Assembly: GCF_035582795.1 (NCBI RefSeq)
Contig: NC_134368.1
Location: 2,348,501 to 2,412,500, forward strand
Length of the DNA stretch: 64,000 bases
Reading direction: 5' to 3'
Source: Mycteria americana
Taxonomy: Eukaryota; Chordata; Aves; Ciconiiformes; Ciconiidae
Made by a program: the position numbers and the translations under genes. A model generated the notes under the pieces. The model made no database searches. It was given only the letters and a program-made list of their open reading frames with translations, and was not told the origin of the DNA. Shown piece after piece: positions 36,583 to 48,361 of the stretch. Each line of letters starts with the position of its first letter. Positions within the stretch are counted from its first letter, which is position 1.

Positions 36583-38740
36583 GTGAGCAGCATCCGTGCC
36601 CCCGGCCCAGCAAGGGGCTGTTCGGTGGGGCTGGGGGGGGGATGCCAGCTCAGGCTCCCCTCCTGCCTCTGCACCCCCTCAGCGCAGGTCCCTACGACGA
36701 ATGATTTATTTTATTAATTAAGGCTCCATGTCCTGGAGCCGTGGGACCATGCCCGAGGCTCAACTGGAAGAAAAAGGGGTACTAAAAAAAAGAGAATTTT
36801 TGCTCTCTCCTAATTGCAGAGGCAGGAGCTCACAGCTCACCTGGCAAAGCGTAGCCGATGGGGGTAACATGCCCGGCCTTAGGGGAGCCCCAATATTCGG
36901 GCAGTGCTCTCCATGGGCTAAGGATGAACCTGCGGCTGAAGGGAGTCACCCCGAAAGGAGCCGTCACCTCCTCCGTCCCAGCCAGCAGCCACGGGCTCTG
37001 CTCTCCCTGGTGGGGATAAAGTGGGGCTTGTCAAGCCCAAAATCCTGCCTAGCACGAGGGGTCCCCGCAAGCGGCTCTGCCCCCCTGCCAGCCTGCCTTC
37101 CCACCCTGCCTCCTGCAGTGAAATACCGCACAGGGCGTTTTACCCCTTTTTCCCCTTTTATTCCCCTTTGCTTTTTCCTTCCCATCCCCAGCCCAAAGTG
37201 CTGGGGGTCGTGGCAGTCCCAGGAAGGGCTGTCCAGCCCCGCTCTCCCAGCGCGTGGCTGCAAGGGCTCCCGCGGGACAGTCAGCCCCGCCGCGTTCCCC
37301 TCTTACTCTCAGCTCATTTACTTACAAGAAAAGCAATTTACTTGCTGCCAGGGGCAAAGCAGCAGGATGGACATGCTGCCAGCGCTGGGCCCTTCCCACT
37401 GCAGCGATTTCTGTACCGGCTGGATGTTGGTGAGGGTGTGATGTCTGCCTGAGCCCCGGTAGACGAGGAGACAAGGCTGGAGCACGAGCTGTGCAGATGC
37501 CTCCCCGTGCGAGAGCCCTGTTAAAGCGCGACAGAAAGCCGCTACGATGGCCTCGATAGCCATCGAGGAAGGGAAGCGTGTGTGCGATGCTTAGGGGTGA
37601 CACCACCCGAGCGACCGGCCCCACGTCCCCACGGGGACCCTCCCCAGCCCCCTCCCCACTCCGGGGGAGACACTGGGCCCTTTGTGCCTGTGGTGAGATG
37701 TGGGGAACTGGGCTATGAAAGGAGGCAAAGTCACTGCTGGGGTTTTGTTTCTGCGTGTGGGACCAGGTCCCCAGGACGGCGGCAAGGGCAAGCCTGCTAA
37801 ATCCCCCCCAAAGCCTCCCAAATTAAAACCGGCGCGAACCCAACGACCTCCCAGATCTCGGCTGCTGACCTGGGCTGCCCTGGCTCAGCGGGGCAATAGG
37901 CTGCAGCCAGGTTCCTCTGCCCCTTATTAAAGGTTTCTCAGCAGAGGGGAGAAGAAGACCTTTATTTTCCCATCCGGTGGCCAGAAGTGCTGAGTATGGG
38001 CCTTTCGGCCAGGACACCGAGTGCCCGGCGAGCTCCTCGCTTGCAAACAAGCAGCCGCCTCCGGCCATGAGGCCAAAGGTAAATGAGCTGCTCCTCCGGC
38101 AAAGGGGCTCCCGGGACGGGGAAAGGTCTGGTGGTGCCCACGCTTCCCACCCAGGGACCCCAATCCCATGGGCAGAGCCCCCTGAGATGCCCATGGAGAC
38201 ACCCGAGCCATGCGTTCCCCCCCATCCCAGGCATCCCCCATATGAACTCCAGGCCATGCGCGTGGCTCGGGCGTCTCCTAGACACACGACCAGCCGCCCC
38301 AGAGCCTCTCGCCTCTCTGTGCGACAAGTCAGGAGCTTTGCGGGGTCTTCTCAGGGCTGTGGCTGGGATTTGGTGGATGTTCACCGAGCCCGAGAGGGTT
38401 AGAACAACAAACATCTTTCTGCTGAGCTGGCACAGTTCTCACCCACTCTTCTCCCCGAGACTGAACGCTTGCTCGCGCACCCTCCTGCCTGTAACTCTTC
38501 GCACTCCTCACTCCCAGCCTGCTGACCTGCTTTTTATTCTTCATCCCTCTATGCTGTCCCCTGGTTTTGGTGGCCTTAGCGTTAAGCAAGGAGAAGGACC
38601 AGCTCTAGGCTGGCCATGTCCTCTGGAGCAGCCATTTAATGTGTAACAAGGGACTCGCTGGTCCAGCGAGGAGAGATGACAGATTAACCCAGTTTAGAGC
38701 CAAAGAGCAGCAGGTTTGCTGGTAAACTGTCCTGTTCCTG

Positions 38741-38855
38741 CGAGCTTGAAATGCCTTTAATGAGTTATTATTTAGTCTGCTATGGAGGTTAATGGGGGGA
38801 CATTGCAGAAATGATCTGTGATTAATTAAACCATCTTTATCTGGCATGGGCAGAG
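38741..38855. promoter_or_regulatory. AT-rich island, candidate conserved non-coding element
   Basis: Within GC-rich flanks this stretch has 'aatgcctttaatgagttatt', 'atttagtctgctatggaggt' and 'tgtgattaattaaaccatct', with several TAAT homeodomain cores. Conservation is inferred from composition only. Confidence 0.35.
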
Positions 38856-40949
38856 CAGCTGGACTCGCTGGGCTGGGCGCTAAGCTGGGACCGGTGCCGG
38901 ATCCCTGGCTTCGGCATCGCTCCCGGCACTGCCCAGCACCCACCGGCTTCACTGGTGGTCCAACCGGGCCCTGCAGACCAACGGCCACCTCCATCCTGGT
39001 GGGAAAGAGCTGCCAGAAATAGGAGGTTTTCCCTGGTTTTTTATGCAGCACCCCAAAGCCAGACTTTGTCCCGTTTGCCGCTGACCCACGTGGGATGCAG
39101 CCGAGTGCATTTCAAGCCTCCTTCCCCGAATATCGAGTGCCGAGCTGCTCCCGTGGCTCCCCTGGGATTTGGGGACACCAGCCGCTCCCGACACCGTGTG
39201 CGCCCTGTCCCCTTTCCTTCAGCAGAGCTGCTGGTTCAGATCAGCGCATCCATCCTCCTCCTCCACGGCCCATCCTGCGCCACCTCTGCTGCCCATCGTC
39301 TTCCACCCGGCCTTGAAACCCTCCTGTGCCGACGCCTCAGCCCTTCCCCGATCACTGAATCATCCCGGCGGATCCTGGTCCTTCCCGTTAGGATGCCGGG
39401 GGGCTCTGGTAGACGCTCAGCACCGGGGTTTAGACCAGAAAGGACGAGCAAGTCGTGCTGCACCCATCGCTCGCCGCACCCCGTCCCATGCGGGATCCCA
39501 CGGGAAGCCGAGAGCAGCTCCTTCCGTAGGGATCTCGCAGCACCCAGCCGGCAGCGTGGCCTCACCCTGCCCGTGCCACCGCCGGCAAAGCTGCCGCCGA
39601 GGCACCGCGGCGAGGCCGGGAGCCGCATTCACATTCCTGCCGCGAGCACACTTGTCAGCCGAGCTGTCAGCCGCTCCCGTAATAGGGCCACGGCGGTCAC
39701 TCGTGTTGGGAGTAAACACAGCCGAATCTGAGAAAACAAGAGCAGAGCCGAGCCCGGGTGCTTCCAGCGAGGCTGCAAAGTATCAGCGCACTGGGGGGGG
39801 GATGCCCAGCCTCCCCCCTGCCTCCCCATCACCCCCCGCCGTGAACCCCCAAAAGCCCCCAGGAAGGATGCTCTGCGGCGGTGCGGTCCCCGGCATCGCA
39901 GGGGGACAGGGACGCGGCCGGCTGCTCCCGGAAGGAAACACGGGGGAAGTGGGGTTAAAAAATAAGTTGTTTGGTGGCATCGGAGCTGGCACATGGGATA
40001 GTTGGGGACAGCCCCGGCCTCGAGCTGCTTGGGGACACAAGGCAGTGGAGCCGCAGGTTGGTGATTTCTAGCAGAAATCCACCCCCAGCTTTGGCTGGAG
40101 GAAAAGCACTTTTTTATTATATTTTATTTTATTTTTAAACTAAAAAAAGGCATTTTGCACGTGCCAGAGCTGCCCTGAGCCTGGGGGAACCCCTTTAGAG
40201 AGAGGGTCCAGCCTCCTTGCCACCCTCCAGCCAGCATCCCCCCCGGGTGCCCTCCACCCCCGGGCACCTCCTGCCACCTCCAGCCACGTCCCCAGCGCTG
40301 GAGGGGACACCTCGCCCGGGTGGGACGGGCCCAGGCCCTGCGCTGGCCCCTGACGCGCAGCACAGGGGTGTCAGGGGGTGTTTGCGCCGGGGCCGGGGAG
40401 CTCGTCGGGGCTGCAGCGAGGAGGAGGAGGAGGAGGAGCAGCCCCGGGAATAATTAGCGCTGGCTCGTTCGTTTTGCGCTATTCCTCCAACTCCTAAACC
40501 CTCCCCGCAACAAAGAGGCGGCCGGCCTGAAAAGCCGAGGATTTAGGACAAAGAAGGGGCCGGGAGCGGAGCAGGGCGGCCGAGGGCACGCTGCCCCTTC
40601 GGGGGATGCAGCCCGCGCTGCCCGATGCCCGGCCGGCGGTGATGCCCTCGGTCGGGCCGCGCGCTCCAGCCCTAACTCTTCAATCTTCTTTCCCCTCTCC
40701 AGCCCGGCAGCTTCCCAGTGCCCGGCGCCGTTTCTTCACATCCAGAAACCCTAAAAAGCTGAAAACGCCACGAAATATTTTCTCTCGGCGGGGAGGGGAG
40801 AGGGCGGCTATTATCCTCATCCAAACCAAACCCGAAATGTTGGGGTCCAAAGGGTGTCGCTCCGCCTTTGAAATCTCCCGCGGCCTTTCTTCCCATTAAA
40901 ACATCTCCCGGCTCAGCTCAGAAGTTTCTTCCCCACCCCCCCCCTTTTT

Positions 40950-41275
40950 TTTTTTAATTTAATAATAAAGCATCTCAGATCTCCGAGTTACAACTCATCT
41001 CACACCTTAGCGAGATTGCGTTTTGCACAAGCCTTTCAGCTGTTTTCTCAATCTCTCCTCTGTCTCATTCTCAATTCAGGCAGTTGCTATAGGTATGTTT
41101 TAATCCCCAGCATGGTAGATTTTAATTAGTCTTTGTACAGATGGCCAATTAACATTCATTACTTTTGCCTTGAGCGATTAATTATGAGTTTGGATAGAAT
41201 GGGAGATGGAGACAGAGGAAAGATGGGCAGGTGAATAAAAAAAGGGATTTTAATCAGAGTTTGGGATTTTTTTTT
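40950..41275. promoter_or_regulatory. AT-rich island, candidate conserved enhancer upstream of EMX1
   Basis: A ~320-bp block of much lower GC than its surroundings. It contains 'tagattttaattagtctttg', 'ggccaattaacattcattac' and 'gagcgattaattatgagttt', plus a CAGCTG E-box. The density of TAAT/ATTA cores and the sharp compositional boundary are typical of enhancers around homeobox genes. It is about 9.3 kb upstream of the EMX1 ATG. Confidence 0.45.
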
Positions 41276-41462
41276 CTCCTTCTTATTTATATATATACAC
41301 ACACACACGCAGAAAGAGGAGGGAAGAGAAAAGCGGCAACACGGTACGAGTTACGCTCCCGCTGAACCGCTTCCAGTCCCGGGGCCACGGGGATGGGCTC
41401 CGATGGGGGACAAAGATCCGGCATCTCCAGCCGGCGATGCTGCGGGGCTCGGGGGCCGCGGT

Positions 41463-41580
41463 CCAGCCGAGCCCCATCTCAGGGATGGGGAAACTGAGGC
41501 AGGGAGCGCCGGGGCGGCATGCGGCTCCCCGGGCACAGCCAGGCGCCCGGGCTGGAAATCAGTACACCAGGCCGGATTCA
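41463..41580 (-). mobile_element. MIR-like ancient SINE fragment (GC-rich, diverged)
   Basis: The text 'agggatggggaaactgaggc' followed by 'agggagcgcc' and later 'gggcacagccaggcgcccgg' and 'gctggaaatcag' follows the antisense MIR order (gatggggaaactgaggca ... ggtcacacagc.ag ... gctgggattaga). It is strongly GC-shifted. The assignment is from memory of the consensus. Confidence 0.48.
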
Positions 41581-42548
41581 GATGCCTGAGCATCACGGTT
41601 TTGGGGTTGTAACTGGGTGGTGGGGACGGCCAAGGGAGCGGTGACACGCTGCCACCTTCTCCTGGCTGAACCCGTGTGGTGGTGTGCAGGATGGGGCCCG
41701 TAATTCTCCCCGTGCAACACCCGTTGACACGTCGCTAATTCTTCCTAATTGATTTTTCACACTGGCGGGAGGGAGACGGTGACATCCAACAACAGAGCCC
41801 TGATGTCGCGGCTTTCTCCTCCGTGAAAGGGGCCGGCATCCTCCCCCCGGGGCCGACATACTTCTCCCCGGCCCGGGTAGCCATGGTGAGATGTTGCCCA
41901 AATCCTTTCACCGCCGTGCCGCCTTGCCGCTGGAGGCTGGCGATGCTCCGCGCTACCCGTGCCAGCCCGCTCACGGCAGCTATTTTCAGGCACGCAGGCA
42001 AGCCGGCAGGAAAAATTAAAATAGCAAAAGCCCCCGGGGCCGTATCCTGCCCCGGTTCCTTGGCGGAGCGGGATGCACCCACATTTCGTGCCGTCCCAGC
42101 ACGCGTGAACCGGCAGCGGGTTCTGGATTCGGCGTTTCTGGGTTATTTTGGCGGCGGGCGAGGAGTGCGCATGGCGCGGAGCGAGCAGGGGAAGCTGGTG
42201 GGGAGATGGGGAAGGGCCTGATCCTGCTCACTTCTGGGGAGCCTCCCTCGACGGCAGGCGGGCACGGAAAAGGGGAGTAGCGTAAGGATGCTGCACGGCA
42301 GAATCCATCCCGCAGGACTTGGAGGGCTCCTCACGGCGCCGCTGGCTGGGATTTTACACCCGTTCTGTTGAAATCTGGGGATTTCTTTTTTAGTGTTTTA
42401 CATTTTGGCCCCAAACCTCTCGAGCTTGGCGTTTCTCCGCAGCACAACAACTTCTCTGAAATCAGCCACTTAGGCAGCGGAGGGGGGTCCGGATCCCTCC
42501 CTGCATGGCAGGGATGAAGCCGCTGCGCCCTGTACCCGCGGCGTGGCT

Positions 42549-43056
42549 GGAGGATGTGCCGCCTGCATCCCGGTGTGGTCCCTGGGTGGATGTGCCGCCT
42601 GCGTCCCGGTGTGGTCCCTGGGTGGATGTGCCACCGGCATCCTAACATGGTCCCTGGGTGGATGTGCCGCCTGCAGCCTGGCGTGGTCCCCAGGTGGATG
42701 TGCCACCGGCATCCCAGGGTGGTCCCCGGGTGGATGTGCCACCGGCATCCTAACATGGTCCCTGGGTGGATGTGCCACCTGCATCCCAGCGTGGTCCCCG
42801 GGTGGATGTGCCACCGGCATCCCAGGGTGGTCCCCGGGTGGATGTGCCACCGGCATCCTAACATGGTCCCTGGGTGGATGTGCCACCTGCGTCCTAACGT
42901 GGTCCCTGGGTGGATGTGCCACCTGCATCCCAGGGTGGTCCCCAGGTGGATGTGCCACCGGCATCCCAGGGTGGTCCCCAGGTGGATGTGCCACCTGCGT
43001 CCTAACGTGGTCCCTGGGTGGATGTGCCGCCTGCACTCCGGCGTGATCCCTGGGTG
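42549..43056. repeat. 36-bp minisatellite (~14 copies)
   Basis: The 36-bp unit is of the type 'ggtccctgggtggatgtgcc' followed by 'acctgcatcctaacat', with variants 'accggcatcccagggt' and 'gcctgcagcctggcgt'. Because 36 is divisible by three, the array is open in several frames on both strands and gives apparent 12-residue-repeat proteins. These are artefacts. Confidence 0.96.
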
Positions 43057-43539
43057 GGTGCCCATCCCAGGCAGCACAGGTAGCTGAGCCCATGGGGATT
43101 CACTGCCAACGGTGCTTGAGCACTGGCTCAGCTCATCCCACTTGTAAGCTGGTGACACTGCACAGAGGTCCAGGGAACGGGTGGGTGCCCTGGAGCATCA
43201 AAACGATGCTGGGCCCCCACCCCAAGGGACTTCGCCTCCTGCAGACACCTCCGTCCCCACACTTGTGAGCTGGATCCGGCCTCTGCGACCTGCAGGGACG
43301 AGCGTGGCCTCGGCCAGACCATCCCCACCAGCAAACCCCGATTTTGCAGGGTTTTTTTCCAGGTGAAATACAGATGGGACGTACGGGAGCCGACGGTCCC
43401 TGCTGCCTCCAAGGGTAACCAAAACCCCCCGCGCCGGCTCAAGGCTTCGTCTCGGGCGAGGAAGAGGAGGGCAGGAGCGCGGGCGCCTCCGTACGGCACC
43501 GTCCCCACCTGCAGAGCGGTGGCAGGGTATGGCCCTCTC

Positions 43540-43700
43540 TAAGTATACGCCATTGAAATGTGCACATTTCCTAAAAGCAATATGGAACAGCTAAATATAC
43601 TGCTCACAAATCTGTTTACACTAATAATGGCTGGGAGCCTGCCATCCATATGACTGCAAGGAACCATTGATTCAACATAAATTAACTGAAAATTACTTGC
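43540..43700. promoter_or_regulatory. AT-rich island, candidate conserved non-coding element
   Basis: The stretch from 'ctctctaagtatacgccatt' through 'gctaaatatactgctcacaa', 'cactaataatggctgggagc' and 'catccatatgactgcaagga' to 'cataaattaactgaaaatta' is AT-rich in a GC-rich context. It has TAAT cores and CATATG/CAGCTA-type E-box-like words. It lies about 430 bp from the left arm of the inverted repeat. Confidence 0.42.
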
Positions 43701-44132
43701 GAGAGGGAGAAACTCACGGCATTTTATATTTCTTTTTTTTTCCCCCTTGTCTTTTTTTTTTCTTCCCCCCGCCGGGGAAGGGGGAAACGCAGAGACATTG
43801 GCACCTCTGCTACCAACAGCCATGGCTGTGCCTGGCAGCGGCTCCGCTCTCTCCTCGCCGGTCCCTCTCCCCATCCGCGGCGATGGGGACCGGGATGCCC
43901 GGCGAGCCGGGATTTTCCATCCCAGCACCGGGGACTCGAGCTGCCACCAGGGCCAAAGGAACACAATATTTACCTGTTTTCCAAGAAACATCAACGGAGA
44001 TGGAAGGGCCCGAGTTATTATTTTGGCACGGGCAGATTGCTAACTTGTTTAAATTTAAAAAAAGGGGGGGGGGGGGGAGAAGAAAAAAACCCCACCAGAA
44101 CTGGCAGCTCCTCGCATATTAGTCGAAATGCT

Positions 44133-44388
44133 GCAGACTTGGCTCCCGCTCACCTCCGCAACATAATGTTAAATGGCATCAAGACAGTATATCAGTCATT
44201 TACATATGTTGCTTATAGACGCCAAACTTATTAACACAATAAAACTGCTGCTAAGAAGCTTTCCTGCCTATTTTTCTCCTGGAGAATGTCAGTGTTGGAA
44301 GCACCTAGCCGCCTCGTATGAAAACACCCGGGGTTGCCTTTCATATGGCACCCGGGAAAATAAATATATGAATCAGCCGGGGTCCCCC
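44133..44388 (+). repeat. Large inverted repeat, left arm
   Basis: This 256-bp arm is the reverse complement of 44,641-44,897 at roughly 90% identity, with one 1-base length difference. A 69-base core ('tacatatgttgcttatagac' through 'gctttcctgcct') is identical in both arms. It contains 'cttattaacacaataaaact' and a second near-identical block 'tgttggaagcacctagccgc'. It is moderately AT-rich and looks like a conserved non-coding element rather than a transposon; no terminal motifs or target duplications were seen. Confidence 0.92.
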
Positions 44389-44640
44389 TCCGACCACTTC
44401 CAAAGCAAAGCAGGAGGAAGATTCATTGATTCCGAGCGTTGCGCATCGGAGGAGACCACCAGCACCCAGCCCACCCGGCAGCACCCTGCGAGCCCCGGCA
44501 TCCCCCCGAGGCACGCTGCCTCCCGGGACAGCCACCCGGGCGGGATGGGACGGCTTCACCCTGGGACTGGCTTTAAACCCCCCTGCTTCGAGCTGTCCCC
44601 AACTCCCTGCCCTCGCAGCCGAGGTCTGGAAACGCTGGAA

Positions 44641-44897
44641 GGGGGACCCCGGCTGATTCATATATTTATTTTCCTGGGTGCCATATGAAAAGCAACCCCG
44701 GGTGTTTCCATACGAGGCGGCTAGGTGCTTCCAACACTGATGCTCTCTGCGCAGGAAAGGAGGCAGGAAAGCTTCTTAGCAGCAGTTTTATTGTGTTAAT
44801 AAGTTTGGCGTCTATAAGCAACATATGTAAGCGGCTGATACACCGTCTTGATGCCATTTCACGGTATGTTGCGGAGGTGAGGGGGAGCCAAGTCTGC
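44641..44897 (-). repeat. Large inverted repeat, right arm
   Basis: This arm pairs with 44,133-44,388 across a 252-bp GC-rich spacer (44,389-44,640). Differences cluster in two places: around the left-arm 'aatgtt' and 'agtatatcagtcatt' words, and a ~20-base variable patch after 'gctttcctgcct'. The outer flanks fade out at 'gcagacttggctcc'. Confidence 0.92.
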
Positions 44898-46530
44898 CGA
44901 TCTCCCCTAATATAACGCTGCGTGGTCCCCGTGGGGTTTTGGGGGGACTCTCCCAGCATCTGAGCGGGGACAGCCCCTCTCCCCATAGTTTCTTGGCCCC
45001 CGCAACGGTGCAATCTTGCAGGGGATCTTGCTTTCTTAGCTGTTGGAGCAAAGCCGGCACAAGCCCGGGGGGGTCCGACGTGTGGGTCACGCTCCGGTGC
45101 CATCCGAGGGAGCGCCCAAACCCTCCCCAGGGCCGGAGGCGTAATTTCCTGTGTCGAAATTTCCCGAGCTCTCCTAGAAAGACATTTTTGCTGTAATTAT
45201 GACCCTGTCAGGCATGGAAAAGCATTTCTAAGGGTGACATCCTATAGCCCTGGAGGGAGATACATGGTGGGACATTAGCTGGGAGACCAGTCTTCAAACC
45301 CCCAAAACCAGTGGGGAGGGCTGGCTGAACCCAAACACCATGGCTGAGCTCTTCTTCGTGCTGTCAGTGGTGTAAACCCTCAAAAACACCCCCAGGAATC
45401 ACAGTGCTAAAGCACAGAGCTCGGGGACCCCCGGGACCCCCACAGCTCTGCCCCCTGATGCCGTACCCGCTGTCACCCCAGCGGGTCCCCAAGAAGGACC
45501 GCACCCCGTGCCCCATGGCAGGTGATGCCACCCAGGGAGCCGTGCGTGCTGCTGGTGCCTGCGGCATCAGCGCTGCTCTGACAAGTCGTGTCACAAGCAG
45601 GAGGTGGAGATGCTGCCCCAAAACCCCGTGTTTCAGTGCTGCTGCCCAAAAACTGTGTGTTTCAGTGCTGCTGCCCTCCGTGGGCCCCGGCGTGGGTGAA
45701 CCAGCTCATCGCCCCGCTCAACCCGTAGGCAAACAGGGGACATGGGGTCCCCAAGGTCAGGCACAAGGTCAGGACAAAGGTCCCCAAGCGCCCAACCTCT
45801 GCACATCACTTTCAACTAATGAGTCGCAATGACTTTCCCCAAAACCGCATGGTCCTGTGGGACCACCTTGCCGAGCAGAAATGACTGGAGCAGTCTCTGT
45901 CCCGGGTGTGGGTGCAGCCCCAGTGCAGGTACGGGCATTGCCACCAACGGCTGAGGGTGCCGCAGCTTTCTGAAAGGCTTTGTCAGGGCTATGGGCATCT
46001 GCACGATCATCTCGAGATGTTTCAAGGCTTGGAGATGATCCTTTCAGGAGCTGGGGGTTTCAATGTCTACAAGGAGCCAGGTGCAAAATCCTGTTTGCTT
46101 TGAAAGGGCAAAATTCCTGTTCATGACGCTTGGCTGCAACCACCGAAGCCACAGCTGTGTCCACACCGAATGGCCTTCAAGATCTCCCACCGCTGAGTAT
46201 GTCAGAAGCCCACCAGGACCCACCACACCAGAGCCCACATCTGTGCAGGGTTTCTGTACCAACGTAGCACTCAGGCCATGCTGGAGAGGCGAGGGTGGAT
46301 GCAGGCTCCATGGAAAAGCCACTGTGACCATTGCGTAGGTGGAGGAGAACCCAGCAGCATCTTCCCTTGCTGGACTGACCGCTTCCAGCCCATAGCTATG
46401 TGGTCTGGGTGGCTTCCCATTCCCGGGCTCGGTGGTGGGATCCTCTCTCAATATCAGCCTGACTCCATAAACTTAAGTTATCTCCCATTCATCCATGTCA
46501 ATGTACATATCTAGCACCATCCCCACCATT

Positions 46531-46617
46531 CCCATGTCATCTCCATCCATCCATCCTTCCATCCATCCTTCCGTCTGTCTGTCCATCCATCCATCCATCC
46601 ATCCATCCATCCACCAT
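46531..46617. repeat. (CATC)n tetranucleotide microsatellite
   Basis: CATC/CATT/CTTC/TGTC units in tandem end in about seven perfect 'catc' copies. It is an ordinary interrupted microsatellite. Confidence 0.95.
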
Positions 46618-48361
46618 CGATGGACCAGTTGACAAAACCACCTTAAAAAAGGGAGACGGAGGGAGGTGAGATGAATAACCTGCGGAAGCCCACCGGCTTG
46701 TGCAGGGACGGCTTATTCCAGTCCAGAATATCCCTGAACCAAGTGAAAGAAAAAAACCCTAAAAGCCAAGGAAGCAGGAGAGGGGGAGCAGCCCGGGACA
46801 GGCAGGCTCCGGACCTCCTCGTCCCCCCCAACCCAAAATACAAGCCCATTCCTCCCTTCTTCACTTCGGGGTCGCACTTGAAGGATGCCGAGAAGAAATC
46901 CGGGCAGGGCGAGGAGCTGTGCCCACGGGAAGAGCAGGTGGGAGAGCTTTGGAGGAAATGATCCAGCACTTTGAAGTCTGGTCAACTTTTAACATCCCGG
47001 CAAGCTGCACCCGTGGCCACGCTCCGGGGCCCGGGGCCTGATTTTCCACATTCTGCCCTTTGATGCTGGAGGCCGATGTGTTACAGATTAACGTGGCGGG
47101 GGGACGGACTGCACCTGCCGGCAGTGTGCCGGATCCGGCCCCGGCAAAGCCTGCCTGCTCCTGCCGGGGCTGCTGCGGAGCGAGGAAGGGGTGCAGGCAG
47201 GGATTTGAGTCCAGGCAGGGGAGCGGCGGCCGGGGCTGGGGGATGCAGGTGGATGGGGATGGACCCGCTGCCCGTCCCCAAGCATCCCCGGAGCTGACCC
47301 TCTACCCCCAACCCCAGGGCCAGTTTTTGGTGCCTGTCCTGTCCCCCTCGCCCTCTCCTTCCTTCCTCTTTCGTTTGCTCCTTGGAAAATCCTCGCTGTT
47401 GTATTTTAACGGGCATCAGACCCCCCCTTTCCCCCCACCAGCACCCCCTAATCCCATTGCAGCACCCCTCTGCCCAGCCCTGCCTGCCCACCGCCGCTGC
47501 CGGCCGCGTCCCTCCGCCGCGCTGGCACGCTCTGCGGCTCTTTCGTTAAAAAAGAAAATGTCTTTCTCCTCCACCCAGAGCTCCTCCTGGCCAGGAACCC
47601 AGCGGGAAGGCAGGCTGCTCCCGGCTCACCTCCTCCCAGGGACGCGGGGGCTGAAGTTTTCCTCTTAATAAGCCGGGGACCCCAGGGGCCAGAGCACGGC
47701 ACCCGCATGTTATTCCCGTGGGGGATAAAGAACCTGCCTGAATTATCCTGGAGGTGGGAGCAGGCCTGGGAGCGGCAGGGGGAAAAAGAAATGTAAAGAT
47801 AAATTTGGGTTTCTCTCCCGGTTTCAGTGCAGCAGCTGCCCGGCTCCCTCCAGAGCATCCGGGGAGCCTCGCCTGGACACCGAGCCAGGACTGGAAACCA
47901 CCGGGGCGGACAGGGAAAGGAAAAACAACCCCTAAAAAATCAGCTTTAAGCTTGATAATTTTCTGAAAGGGAGATTTAGCCCCCAAACCAAAGCAGCTCC
48001 CCCCAAAACGAGGCTCCTCGGGAGACGGGGGGGCGGAGGGGAGATGCTGCCCTGGGGATCCCCGCGGCGAGCAGCCAGCCCCCGGCCAGCTTTGGGCTCT
48101 GCTTCCCCCGCAAAAGATGCCGAGAACCGGCGAGCCCCCCCGAAACGAAGCCCCGGCCCCGTGCAGCGCGGCCAGAGCTGCTGCCCTGGCCCAGGCTGGG
48201 GGGCGAGGGGTGAGGGGAGGGGGGCGAGGGGTGGGGGGCGAGGGGCGAGGGCCGCAGCCAGGGAAAGCGGAAAAAATCAGTGGCTGGAGGTCAGCTGGGA
48301 TAAACTGATTTCAATTAAAGTCCACAAACCGTCCGGAGCCGGGCACAGCCCCTGTGGCTGA

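Larger units (their letters stand above)
34250..48360. other. SPR-EMX1 intergenic interval
   Basis: No gene could be supported here. The interval holds a CR1, a MIR-like piece, two minisatellites, a (CATC)n array, a large inverted repeat, several AT-rich islands resembling conserved enhancers, and one exon-like orphan segment at 36.5 kb. These are listed separately. Most of the remaining open frames are composition artefacts of 60-70% GC sequence. Confidence 0.7.

Noticed and set aside
42331-43158. 275-codon His/Pro/Gly repeat frame on the minus strand and its counterparts
   Set aside because: The 36-bp minisatellite is a multiple of three, so it yields periodic peptides without any gene.
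44173-44688. Similar peptides (LLIDAKLINTIKLLLRSFPA) on plus and minus strands at 44.2 and 44.8 kb
   Set aside because: The match arises because the DNA arms are inverted copies. The frames diverge at the indel and there is no start context or domain, so I treat it as non-coding.
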